DNA of 64,000 nucleotides from Armillaria gallica (Eukaryota > Basidiomycota > Agaricomycetes > Agaricales > Physalacriaceae). The notes under the pieces are model-generated. The model did no database searches. It was not told the DNA's origin and was given only the letters and a program-made list of their open reading frames with translations. Numbering within the stretch: position 1 is the first letter of the stretch; each line of letters starts with the position of its first letter. The stretch spans positions 496,001 to 560,000 of the forward strand of contig JBANDB010000014.1 in NCBI GenBank assembly GCA_037576215.1. The letters run 5' to 3'. This document shows positions 46,784-58,400 of the stretch, in pieces. The position numbers and the translations under genes are program-made.

Positions 46784-47883
46784 TTACAGGTCATCGTCTT
46801 CTTCGGGCAAGGGCACGGCTCCGGCCTAGAGAGAGCGTGTGAGTCATTGCAAGAGGTCTCTGATGTGTGTTGCGTACCTGCTCCAACTCCTTGTTGTATT
46901 GCTCCATCAGAGCGGTGTCAATCGCCACCTCGGCAGGCGCAAGAGCAGGTGCAGCGACGAACTCTAGAGTCGGGTTGCTGTGCAATTGATGGTACATCAG
47001 CAAACGATCGTATGCAGCAGAGATACAACAACATACCCAACCAACTTCCTCGCAAGCCACAAGAAAGGCTTCTCAAAGTTGTAGTTGGATTTGGCAGAGA
47101 TTTCAAAGTACTGGAGGTTCTTCTTTCGGTGAAGGTGACTGCGCCAGTCTTCACTTTTCGCTCCTGCGCGTTATCGATGAGATCGGAAGACCGATTGCAG
47201 TCAGCGAGGACGAACCTTAACATCGACTTTGTTGCCACAAAGAACAATGGGGATATTTTCACAGACACGCTCGAGATCACGATGCCAGTTGGGAACGTTC
47301 TTGTATGTGATTCGGGAAGTAACGTCGAACATGATGATTCCACACTGTCCCTGGATGTAGTACCCATCTCGGAGGCCACCGAACTTCTCTTGGCCGGCAG
47401 TATCCCAGACGTTGAAGCATATGGTACCAAAGTTGGTGGAGAAGGACAGAGGATGGACTTCGACACCGAGAGTGGCTGGAAAAACGGGTTGTTAGGCCGA
47501 CAAGACAGCAAGATAGAGTAGGGAAAACGTAGTAAAAGGATAGAGACGCACCGATGTACTTCTTTTCGAATTCACCAGTCAAGTGGCGCTGTAGAATGGC
47601 CATGATCAGGACGCGATCTGAAAACCGATGGTGGGGCAACGAACCTTGACAAAGGTGGTCTTGCCGGTACCTCCATCGCCGACTACAGTGCAGAATAGCC
47701 GTGAATCAGAAGCGGTGGGTGAAGATGTCGATAGAGAGATAGAATGGGCGGCAAATGAAAGGATATCAGAACATCGATGAAAGAGAGATGGGCAAAGGCG
47801 CGTCAGGGAAGCAGAAAAGACAGTCAAAGAACGGTGAACGCACCAAGAACGAGCTTGAAAGTAGGGATAGTGCCTTCGGACAT
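46784..47883 (-). CDS. GSP1: Ran GTPase (GSP1)
   Basis: Small GTPase governing nucleocytoplasmic transport and spindle assembly. Seven exons: 47844-47883, 47645-47682, 47552-47588, 47216-47475, 47037-47163, 46878-46977 and 46784-46825. P-loop [13 protein letters not shown], switch [20 protein letters not shown], switch [32 protein letters not shown], the Ran hallmark [16 protein letters not shown], and the acidic C-terminus EEDDDL. The frame is broken once at 47131-47134: the TT before CAC of the HRKK motif needs one more T. Adding it gives 645 nt, 214 residues, the exact family length. Ran is essential, so this is almost certainly an assembly deletion. Confidence 0.95.
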
Positions 47884-49339
47884 GGTAGAAAATGAAGGAT
47901 GGAGAACGATGAAGTGAAGGATAGATGAAAGTCCTGGAAGAGTCAAAACAGAGCCGCCTTTTCCAGATAAGGTTTGCGGCACGTCGGCACAACCTGCCCA
48001 GCCACTTGCTTAGAAAGACAAGTATCGAGCGATGAACATTCCCAGAGCTCGTAGAAATAATTGTTCAGGAAATATGGCACTCTGAAATGACCTCTGTTGT
48101 CCGGCAGTCTTTCATGAAGATTTTCCCCAGATCAATCGAACGTGGAAAGCTGTTTACGCCCCTATCGCTTCCCGAGATATCTATATCACCAGCCTCACAT
48201 ACGTATATTACCTCTGCGATATAACCGAGCGCCAGAAATCCATCGTTTACCATGATCTCATCCCCCGACTTACCTGTGCCATCACCTGCTTCATCGATTG
48301 CCGAGAAATGCAGGAGAAAGCGTAGTAAAACAAGTTTACACCCTTCTCATGTGGCTACCAAATAATGTCGGCCTGAGAGCTCTTTTCCCTCAAGTTCCCT
48401 ATATATCGTTCGAGACCAGTTGGATCGGTGGTGCACAGGTAATGGCAGATTTTCAGGTTTTACACGGTCCTCCTATCCACATTCGCTACGACCAATTCCT
48501 GTCTCAACCACGCGAAGACAGGCATACACGAATAGACACACGTGTATCTGTAGCAGACTTTAACCCTTCCAGAGGGGGTTGCAACCTGCTGGAGTTCTGT
48601 CCTCTTTGAGTTGCACCATGCTGGTTTGTGTCTTTTGTTGACCCAGCGAAGCGTGTGCAGTGGTGTCTTATACCACCAAACTACCTACGTATCCGAGTTC
48701 CAAGATTTGAAGGCTATCAATTGAAGCTTGTGGATGGCTTCCAAACGACTCCACGGTCCGAGGGCGGTCACCTTTTCATTTGGTTTTCTAACATCCATTT
48801 TTCTGAGACTGAGGTTGCTGGCCTAACCCCTGTTATTGCAGGGAGTACAGGCAGTCACAGTCGTGTTTACCCGTTTGCATTTATGGAGCACAGTTCTTTT
48901 ATACTCTTCCAGCTTCACAAGCTAGCCTATTTATGTTTCAAGGTCCGGCAATATTGTAATAAAGATCGTTGGAGCATCCATTTTGCGAGCACGAATAACC
49001 ACGTACTTTACATAGAAGGACTGGAGGACTGGACGTATTAGCTACCCCTGCTAAGGTACTGGAAAGCTGGAAAACTGGATTTACAGATCGCAAGTACCAC
49101 CAGTAAAACCCGGGCCGAAGAGCGGACTGGAATGCCGGAGGGAAGCTGCCAGTAAGGAGACCCGAGTACATACTCATCCCACTGCCCATTCAAAAGAGAT
49201 ATAAATGCTCCTTTTACGTGCTTGAGTTCCAGATCGATCCGATACTAGGAAATGTATGAGATGTGAGCGAGGAACGGCAAGGACAACGCGGAAAATAAAG
49301 TTTGCCTTACGTTAACCCGTGATGACAAAGCATGACACA

Positions 49340-49387
49340 ATTTGGCGGCGAGCCGGCACTCCGCCAAATCGATCGGCATGCCGATTT
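49340..49387. repeat. adjacent hairpin and perfect palindrome
   Basis: The arms ATTTGGCGG (49340-49348) and CCGCCAAAT (49361-49369) are perfect complements around a 12-nt loop. A 14-bp perfect palindrome, ATCGGCATGCCGAT (49372-49385), follows immediately, itself inside AAATCG/CGATTT arms (49366-49371 and 49382-49387). Confidence 0.65.
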
Positions 49388-49612
49388 CAGGCCGGTGGCG
49401 CTTTTGGATAGGGAAACCCTTCATACTTGTTTATTTTATGTGCCCATACGCTTTATCTCCCAGATATCCTGCTTGTTCCCAGTTTCATACGCCCCAAGGC
49501 CCTGTAATACCACATTTATTCGTTGTCGGAATCCCTTCCGACACAGGTAGATTTAGTTGGCAAGTGGATGGCTTAATTAAGCAACAGACTCCACACTCAC
49601 TACACCCCCGCA

Positions 49613-49628
49613 AGGTGGGGCCCCACCT
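49613..49628. repeat. 16-bp perfect palindrome
   Basis: AGGTGGGGCCCCACCT is perfectly self-complementary. Confidence 0.7.
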
Positions 49629-50040
49629 ACAATATGTAGCGTCTGACTACGAGACTGGTTGACGTCGTTCAGACTGCGATGAAAGCGCGCCATGGATGTG
49701 GATCGTCGATTGTGAGCCAGATTATTCGCATCTTCGAACTGCGATATCTCCTGATCTCTCTTCGAGTAGGTAGTGCTGCAGAAATCATGTCGCTCTGCAG
49801 GGTCCTGCCTCTGTTTTCGCCATATTTCTTCTAGGTACAACAGAAACAGAAACAGATGAAGATCTCCTTTTTCTCGCTCGCAATTTGGCAGACATATTGC
49901 CCCAGAAAACTGCCGGCGGCACATCGGATCTCGGACGAAATTCTCTGTCGTTGAAGCGGCCTTCCAGGATTATTTATAAGTAGTCCAGTCACTGTGCATT
50001 GCTGTTGGATCCGCCCTCTGGACTTTTCTTTCCTACCACG

Positions 50041-53039
50041 ATGACGAACACGATGCCGCCTAGTCCCGCCCTTGATCCCGTCCCCGATGCGACTGCTCTA
50101 CCTAAAAAGAAAGCGAAACCTGGAGAATCTTGGAAGGGTCAAGAGACGCAAGTTCTCCCACAAAATCGCCTTCCCATTGTGCGTCCCATGCTACCAATTC
50201 CTATCAATTTTTTGGAATAGCGGTGTTCCAGGTTTTTTTCGGGTTCATGGCATGCGTATTTCTGGCAGCGATGGATCAGGTGTGTCTACTTGTGACTGCA
50301 TAATTTGAATATTAATGTTATTGCGTTTTTTTTCAGACGATTGTCGCGACCGCTTTGCCTACTATTGTCGAGGAACTCGGTGACGGCAACAACTACAGTT
50401 GGGTCGGAAGGTCAGTCCGCGGGCCTCTTCCGATTCTTCTCGCTCTGACGCGCCATAATTCTAGTGCCTACCTCCTTGCTGCAGCTACCTTATCACCGCT
50501 GTATGGAAAGCTATCGGATCTCATTGGTCAGCCTGTTCCGCCCAATGACTACTGCCCCGTTGCTCATGCCGCCTGCAGGCCGCAAACCCATTTTGTACTC
50601 TTCCATTCTGATCTTTCTGGCAAGTTATCCTATCAGATCTCCTCACGCTTTGAACTGACATTGCGTAGATTGGGTCCGCGCTGTGTGGCGCTGCTCAAAA
50701 CCTCACCTGGCTCATCATATGTCGCGCCGTACAAGGTATCGGAGGGGGTGGTATTATGCAACTGGTAAAGTGCCCTGGATTTGTTCCGTATTCCGTGTTA
50801 CCGATCGCCTTTTTAGGTGAACATCACGATCAGTGATATAGTTCCCCTGCAGGAGTAAGCAACAATTGTCATAATTCTACCGTTGATCCTTAAGAGGCGC
50901 TATATGCAGACGAGGGAAATACGGGGGTTTCATTGGGTCTACCTGGGGCATTGCTAGGTATCTCCACGTTTATCTCCATTTTCGGCCTTTCTAATGATCT
51001 TATAGTGTCGTTGGACCTCTTCTTGGTGGTGTGAGCCGTCGTTTTTTATGTCCAATCTGATCCACTTCCTGACCCTTTGTTCTAGGTCTTTACTGACCAT
51101 GTTTCATGGAGATGGTGAACTATAGTCTTCCCTTCTCTCACAGAAGCATACTAATGGCTTATATTTAGGTGCTTCTGGATAAATCTGTACGTCTAGGATG
51201 GTAATGCTGGCTCATCCAGTTTAAACGTTTATCTCTCCCTTGTAGACCTACAGGCGGCATCGCTGCTCTTATTTTGTTCTTCTTCCTCAACCTCAACCCT
51301 CACCCGGGACGAACTCTCCGCGAACATGCCCGAGAATTCGACTTCATGGGCTGGGTTTGATCGTAGCAGGAGTGGTTTGTCTCTTAATTGGTTTCAACTT
51401 CAGTGAAGCGAGCTGTGAGTGGATCTCTGTATGTCAAAGCGACGATCTACAGCTTCGTTGCAGGGCAAGCCCCGAAAACCATCGTGTTGATTGCGCTTGG
51501 GGGCGTGCTTCTTGTGTGCGCTGGGATCTTTGAGGCGTACACAAAGAGGTCGCCGATTATTCCGCCGCGTCTATTCCAGGCAAGTTTACAGATTGAGCGT
51601 CGGAAGCGAAGATCTGATGAATGATTAGACTCGAACCACAGGGATCATCCTGGTATCGACATTCCTTCATGCTCTATCGTTCTTCGTGGGTAAGTGCAGA
51701 ATTTGGCCAGGAACGTATAGCGCAGCTAACTCTCGTCGTCGCTAGGTGCATATTATGTACGTCTGTCCTTCTTAGTGGCGTTTTCTCCTCTGACATCTTC
51801 CTAGTTACCGGTATACTTCCAGATTCTAGGATCCTCAGCTACCGGTGCCGGAGTGAGGTTAGACAGACACCGCCTTCCGCTGTGATGATTCGTTAACAGC
51901 TTTTTTGACAGGATGCTTCCCTTCTCGCTGGGCTCCTCCCTCACGTCAGCCACCATGGGATACGTTGTCTCTCGTACCGGGGAGTACCGTCCAGTCATAT
52001 GGATATCTTGGGCTGTGTTTACCCTTGGCTACGGGTTAATGATCATGTTGGACAGCTACTCCAATACGTGCGGCGATTGTCTTCTTCCTCTTCTCACTCC
52101 TCAATCACACTTGTTTCCTAGTGCCGAGAAAGTTTTGTACCCGCTCATCGCAGCTATGGGGCTCGGAACGATGTTCCAGGTAGGACGAATTCGGATGCTT
52201 TCCGATTCGACTTCTTGACGCTCGGCTTTTGTAGGTCCCGATGATCGCTCTACAGGCAGCGATGCCTCTCAAGGATATGGCGACTAGTACAGCAGCATAT
52301 GGGTTTATCAGGTTAGTGTGTTCTCATGTCTTTATGACATGCTGTGATAAAAAAATTTTCTTAATGTGATCAGGACGTTAGGTGGAACTGTTGGCGTCTC
52401 CGTTGGACAGGTTGTTTTTTCAAGTGTATGTTTTTTTTTCGCGTTAAACGCCTATGATGAGCTTGTGTCGACCCTTATTTTATAGACACTTACGAAGCGG
52501 CTCGCCAAGATACCTAACGCAGAGGGTAGCTTGCCTACTGGGTCTTTAAGTGAAAGCGTACGGCAGTTGAAGAACATAGCGGTATGTCATTTCGGTGCTT
52601 TTTTTTTGATACACGCCGGACCCTATACTTTTTTTTGACAGGATGTTCAACTGCGGGCAGACATCATCCAAGCTTACGCGCGTTCCATCAGTTCGATATG
52701 GTTAGTCCACACTCCGATCTGCGGTGTAGGCCTACTGTTAGGTGGGTAAATCCGTTATCTTTACATGGACTCAAGTTGATGTGATCTCGTACAGCATTTG
52801 GTATACGGAAGTACAGCTTGAAACGAGCGACGGTTAGAGGCGCCCCGCAAGGTGAGAAGGGGTCTACGAAGGACGGGGACTTGGATGCAGAAAAGGGAGA
52901 GAACGTTGCTATGAACCACGATACCCTCAGTCACGGATCACATCATGACATCGACATAGAACCAATAGACGTGGACGTGGAGGAAGAAGGAACAGTGAGA
53001 GAAGAGGCAAGCAGACGAAGCAGTAAAGAAATTGTTTAG
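50041..53039 (+). CDS. major facilitator superfamily drug:H+ antiporter (DHA2, 14-TM type)
   Basis: Multi-exon gene of at least 13 exons; starts MTNTMPPSPALDP. TM1 signature FMACVFLAAMDQTIVATALPTIVEEL carries the antiporter D-Q-T-I-V-A-T-ALP motif. This is followed by YGKLSDLIGRKPILYSS (motif A) and AVQGIGGGGIMQLVNI (motif B). Motif C is STWGIASVVGPLLGG with WRWCFWINLP. Later helices run to STLTKRL and a charged cytoplasmic tail ending RRSSKEIV. An intron at about 51412-51465 joins SEAS to WQAPKTIVLIALGG. No lesions found. Substrate unknown. It is convergent with, and 88 bp from, the monooxygenase gene. Confidence 0.92.
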
Positions 53040-53127
53040 ACTGTCTAGGTGGAGTCCGAGATCGGAATGGGTATTATACCAGTGTCGCATATATCAACTA
53101 TAACGACGTGATGATCTAACTAAAAGC

Positions 53128-55202
53128 CTATGACACAAGGCCTCGAGGTATTGAGAATGCAAAGGCCACACCGAGGCTCACCAGCAGCGAGACGAGCCCC
53201 ATAATCACACTCTGGCCATAGAACCGATGAAGATCTTCCGTCTTAGTGCCCACCACATTCCAATGATCCCATTGAGGCCTACGCGTCATCCACCAAAAGA
53301 GTGACACAGGCCCGGGGAACACAGCCGATATCTTGGAGTGGTCGTCTCTGTTAATGTGATAATACGAGCGACAGTCCGTCCAGACGGAGGACGCAAGACG
53401 AAGCTGGAGCCACGAGTTGTACGCGCTGCAGACGTCCTCTTTGATATCGAAGGACTTCACTCGGCCGTCGATGATGGGTTTGATAAGCTGCAACGCGTAC
53501 TGCACCTGCGCCTCTTCTGAAAACAGCACTGACGCGTGGCCAACAGCAACGTTGGGACCCAGTAGGACAAAGACGTTGGGAAAGCCAGGAATAGACATGC
53601 CGTACATAGCTGTAGGGCCGCCTTGCGTCTTGAAGTATTGATGAATCGTCGTCGATCGACCTTTGACCCGCAGATCGGCTGGCTCCTGCGATATTTTAAG
53701 CACCAGTGCAAAACCCAAGGAGCCCCGGGTAAGGAACTGACCAGAGAGTACCCCGTCCCGAAAATCAGGACGTCCAATGGAATCACTTCTCCGTTCTTCA
53801 GCCTGACGCCTTCCTCGACGACGGAATCGATGGCGTCCCAGTTGAGTGACACGTTGGGTTGCTTGAGGCACGTAAGGTAGTCGGAATCGACGATGATTCT
53901 CTTACACCCGGGGGCGTATTTCGGTGTGAGCTTCTCGAGTTGGTCTTTTGGAGCTTTGTGGGCTATGTATTTTTCCAATCGCTTGGGTGTCTTAATAAGC
54001 CATGGGTGGGAGCGAACAAAAGGGTGACTTTTTACCTGTCGCACGGAGTTGACAATCCAGGTGTTTTGTTTGTTGAAGATGAGGAAGCTCATATCGGCCT
54101 GTGATAGCACGTCAGAGTTGGGTCTCGCTCGAATGGCAATTGAGCTTACTCTAGCCATGATACAATTCCTGTACCATCTCATAACAAACGGTATATTCGC
54201 AAAAGTCCATTTCACCCATTCGGGATATCGCGAGAACACCTACGCAAGGACATTAGTATGAGGGAAAGCCATAAAAAAGAGCACCTTACCCTAGGAACGA
54301 ACCAATTGGGCGTCCTACAAAAGTTGACGACCTGCACAGACGGATCCCTCGAAATCTCCGGGATAAACTGAACGCTAGGGAAAGAACGAGTTGGACCTCA
54401 GCCACCGCGGTTTAGCAGAACGAGACATACGCAGAAGCGCCATTGCCGATAACGCCCACTCGTTTCCCCTGCAGCTCGACGTCGTGCCTCCATTCTGCAG
54501 AATGCCAGAGCTCGCCTTTGAAGGTGTCCCTGCCGGGAATATCCGCCGGGTATAGAGGCGTGAAAAATCCGCCCATGGCACAAAACAGGACCTCGGCGGT
54601 GGTATGGCTCTCTTCGCCTGTGAGCATGTCCTTGAGGGTGATGTCGTATTGCTGCCGTTCTTCACTCCAGGCAGTATAATGGACTTGGGTACGGAACTTG
54701 GTGTTGGCGCCTAGGTTGTGCTTGGCAAAGACGCGTTTCCAGTACAGGTGGATTTCTGTCTGGGAGACATAGTAGGTGGGCCAGTTGGAGTTTAGTTCTG
54801 TGGACAGGCTGTACCAGTGGGCGGCTACATCACATGAGCAGCCCTTTTGGTGGTTCGCAGTGCGTTATCTCGTGATGAAATAAAATACGCACAGGGTAGG
54901 TGTTGTCCTGCAACGAGTCAGTCAATGGAAATTCTCTTCTGAAATTAAACTTACTCTCCAAGTGCCCCCTACATCCCCTGCTTGTTCATAAATCTACCTC
55001 TCCATTCAGCCGCTTCCAAAATGAAAAACCGAACGGTGCTAACGGTAAAGTTGGTAAAGCCGAGTTGCTCCTTTAGCGCAACTGCCGCTGAGATTCCAGC
55101 AATACTACGTCCAGTGAGTCACTTTGACAGGTAGCACGTAGATTAGACATACCCAGCACCAGCGATAACGACACGCACACCGCCTCGAGTACGATCATTC
55201 AT
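53128..55202 (-). CDS. Baeyer-Villiger-type flavin monooxygenase
   Basis: FAD- and NADPH-dependent class B monooxygenase. It starts MNDRTRGGVRVVIAGAG, with the FAD motif GAGIAGIS interrupted by an intron after the second Gly. Then IYEQAGDVGGTW, NTYPGCSCDVAAHWYSLS and the Baeyer-Villiger fingerprint FxGxxxHxxxW as FKGELWHSAEW (about 54500-54530). The NADPH motif is VGVIGNGASA, then FCRTPNWFVPR and the distal LIFGTGYSL. A C-terminal TM helix, SVIMGLVSLLVSLGVAFAF, could tether it to a membrane. The residue after the fingerprint Trp is Arg rather than Pro or Asp. About ten exons, all in frame as far as checked. Substrate unknown; the adjacent exporter suggests a metabolite pathway, which is speculative. 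Confidence 0.88.
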
Positions 55203-55474
55203 CAAAGTTTTGGTTTGACCGGTTGTAGACGTGCCGAGTCCGAACCTGGCCCTCAATATTTACTCACGACATGCAAAATGAATTATATCACATGGCTAAA
55301 GATCAATTGTACAGAGAGCAATACACAAGAAACAAAAGAGGTGGGAGGACGGTATAAGGCAGGTAAATCGGTAAGTACTGGATTAACGAAATTCAAAGCT
55401 AGAACTTGCTCGCTCGGGGACGTGGGCCAACGTGAGCTGCTGGTATCTGCAACAGCAGTCAGGACTAGAATAGC

Positions 55475-56669
55475 CTAGAAGTAAAAGGAAAAGACCCACG
55501 GCTCGGAGTTTTGGTGATAGTAAAACCCACTCATCGTTGCTGCAGGCGGAGCGGTTAGACGCGGGCCGGCAGAAGGAGATCGACGAGCACTGGACTCGCG
55601 TCGCTCTCGGGGCTCAGATTTTGTCACGGGTGATGTTGGTTCTTCATTTTGAGAAGATTGAGTGGGATTGAAATCGACACAAACGTAATAGAAACCTGTA
55701 CACCTGTAAGAACAGATGACAGAGGAGATAAGGCAGCTACTTGCCGGCAAAACTTGCGCCATTGATATCCTGTACGCGGTGATCCGGGACCAAGAAACGC
55801 TCCTTCCACCGCATGAACACGGCCCCTCGTTCGCGGTCAGGGATGGTGTAGTGAGGTCTTTTAAGGTCGTGCTTGACATGACGGAAGGCGGGGAAGCGGG
55901 ACCAATGTACCATGTCGTCGGCCTCGTTGGCGCCCCAATTTTGAGTACGGAAGCCGTAGCGGCTGCCAATGACTTCAGCGTCAAAGTAGGTAGTGAGCTC
56001 GGGGTAATCTTCGGTAAGACCTCGGATGCAAAGGTAACCGCAGAGGAACGACGACGAAAAGTCGACGTCCTGCCGTTGCCGGTGAGCAGACGCAGGAAAG
56101 GCGCAGGGACATACGCACAACAATGGTTACCGTGACATCATAGCTGTTCCGTCCACTCTTCTGTGTTCCTTGGAAGGAGGCACCCGGGTAGAGACAGTGA
56201 TGAGCCTGGGTGCGAACTCGTAGACGAGTGATATCGGTAAGGGGATTGGGAGAAAGTGAGACCAAGGCCGTATGCCTGCGGTTAGGTTTGCCACTGGGAC
56301 AGCCGGTGCATGCGATTGCAGCGGCTGCGACGATGAGACCGTCGTTGTCGGGGTATGGACGGATAGAGACGAGAGCTTGCTGGCGAAGCTTGGCGGCGGC
56401 GGGGGCGCTGGTCGCTGCGTATCTGATGGCTCCTGGTCGTATGTAGAGCGTCCCAGACGCAGATAGGTATTGTCGACGTCGATGCACGTCGTCCTGGGGT
56501 CTGTCTGTCCGTGAATGGGACCACATGCTGCGCAGACGATAGCGTCGGCAGCGAGGAGAAAGAGATGACTTGCGGGGTCGACTGGACGATGGCACGACGA
56601 GCAGACTTTTGTCTGTACGTGTTCAAGAGGTGGTTGGTCGTCGAGGGCGGTGTAGAACTCGGAGGGCAT
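55475..56669 (-). CDS. GID4: GID4/VID24 substrate receptor of the GID ubiquitin ligase
   Basis: Three exons, 56119-56669, 55741-56069 and 55475-55703. The N-terminus has a CxxC zinc-binding-like pair, CSSCHRP and CAACGP, as in basidiomycete homologues. The beta-barrel core is unmistakable: HHCLYPGASFQGTQKSGRN, YDVTVTIVDVDFSSSFLCGY, IRGLTEDYPELTTYFDAEVIG, VHWSRFPAF, VFMRWKERFLVPDH, INGASFAG and GFYYHQNSEPW. Gid4 binds Pro/N-degrons and recruits gluconeogenic enzymes for ubiquitination. A one-base deletion is needed between AGIRP and NPLTDITRLR (about 56235-56275); with it the CDS is 1110 nt, 369 residues. An upstream in-frame ATG exists at 56759. Confidence 0.9.
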
Positions 56670-57466
56670 CGTGGTAGAAATGAAGCAAGAGGGTCGTCGA
56701 GAACAACGACGACGACTAGAAGTTAAGACGCAGCCTAGCCTGTGAACTAATCTCGGCACGTGGTCTGGCCTCGATCCCTGATTTTTTTGAAAAAAGTAAA
56801 GTCAAGTAAAGTTCAAGATTGACGGATCGCTAGCTATCTAAGTATTTACAGTGTTTGCGTCCGAGTCTCGCGGTGCCCACCTAACGGCCATGTTGAGTAT
56901 TCCCTGTTCGGACTTTGCCCATCCCCGTCTATGTCTGGTCGTGGTCAGATGCCTCGAATAGCAGCACCTTCTGGCGCTCCGTATCCATTTCGGGCGTCGT
57001 ATATGATCTTGACCCAGGTCTCTATTGTCAAGGTTACCTCTATGCAGCCACCGTCGAGCACTGAATATGTGTGGCTGTCGCTCCTGCTGCAGCTCCCACC
57101 GAGGGGGATCTAGAATGATTCCATATCACCGCCAGGAACGTGTACACCTTCTCGCCGGCCCATGGGTTCACTACCGGCTCCTCTCCGCTGTCGTATCCAG
57201 ACTTGAGAATGCAGTGCCCTGATATCAATGAACGCCACTAAATACCCAAGAACCCTTCGTGTTGCCTTTTCCGACGCGCCTGTATGGTACAAATCCTGGC
57301 AATCGGCCGCACACAAAAGCAAGCGCTTCAATCATCACCAAACTCGTACCAATACACAAACATCACGTACACATCGGATATCAACCTTTGAGCCAATGGA
57401 GCTGGAGAGCTGTCCAGCCAGAAACAAACAAAGCGAAACCTGTTGCTATCTATGTCCAAAAAAAGG
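56670..57466. other. intergenic, no confident gene
   Basis: Short frames on both strands only. An upstream in-frame extension of GID4 reaches 56759. Confidence 0.4.
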
Positions 57467-58063
57467 TCAGTAGGCGATCCTGATATGGCGTCTAAATTGA
57501 ACACAGCTAGAACAGAAGCCGAAAACCTTGGGATATCCGTTGTAGGCGCCCCCGAGACTCAGGAAACGTGGTGAAGGAGCCGCCCACAGATGCCCTCTAT
57601 TGATGAAGATCGCATTCGCTGTCCAAGATCTCGGAGTACCGGACATCAAGCCTAACCTCGAATATAACTCTTGGCGGTCCAAGTCCTGTGCACGTCACTG
57701 ACATAGCAAACCCAGGGTATTTCCAAGGCAGAGCCATCGTTGCATTGCCAAAAAAGCGATCGTCTGTCCTGGATACCCGGAGCCAGCCAACATGGACGGA
57801 ACGTTCAGCGGTACCAACGACAAGAATATCTTCATACCAGAGATCGTAATCGAACCGCGACCCTGAGTGATGTGGTACATACATACAGCAAAACGAACAG
57901 ATGCACTTCTCGTGGAGTCGTCCCCATTTGCAATGGCCAATTTGCTATATTTTCCGGGGGATTTGAGTATGATTCTAGGGAGAAAACCGTAGGGAAAGTC
58001 AGGCTCTAGACCAAGACAGAGCTGCATTATAAGAGGATTGCAGAGGACGCAGAGGGATTCCAT
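57467..58063 (-). other. possible unrecognised gene
   Basis: Minus-strand open frames 57695-58063 (MESLCVLCNPLIMQLC) and 57597-57884 (RFDYDLWYEDILVVGTAE, GWLRVSRTDDRFFGNA) overlap in different frames and read like parts of one protein with a small intron or frame slip. I recognise no domain. It may equally be noncoding. Confidence 0.25.
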
Positions 58064-58400
58064 AACACGATCCGAAGTCTCCAGATATCAGAACGTCCCC
58101 CAATTCTTCTCGCAGAGGAAACGAATAGAAAGCCAGAGAGGTCCCGAAAGCAGGCAAATGGACCGCAGAAGGTACAATCAGGAGGGACATGAAGGGGGGC
58201 TGATAGCGAAGAATACGAATAACACGAAAAAGTATTTATTTACATTGAAGAATCGGAGGGATCAGAAAAGCAAGGAGGATGAGTCCGTGCGGTGACAGAA
58301 GGACCCTGAGTAAAGTGACCTTGCACCTTCCTTCCTTGTACTCCCACCTTAATAGGCCATCCGGCCCTATTCTCGTTCTTTTACTTCCTCAACGTCGACG

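Larger units (their letters stand above)
47884..50040. other. intergenic, 2.2 kb, no confident gene
   Basis: Plus-strand open frames at 48298-48609 and 48628-49041 have no recognisable domain, no supporting introns and no start context, so I do not call them. The region contains several palindromes (49340-49387 and 49613-49628). Confidence 0.4.

Noticed and set aside
46918..47511. Minus-strand 197-codon frame across the Ran gene
   Set aside because: Wrong frame relative to the Ran exons; it crosses Ran introns.
48298..49041. Two consecutive open frames of 103 and 137 codons on the plus strand
   Set aside because: No recognisable domain, no intron structure and no homologue that I recall; length is compatible with chance in this composition.
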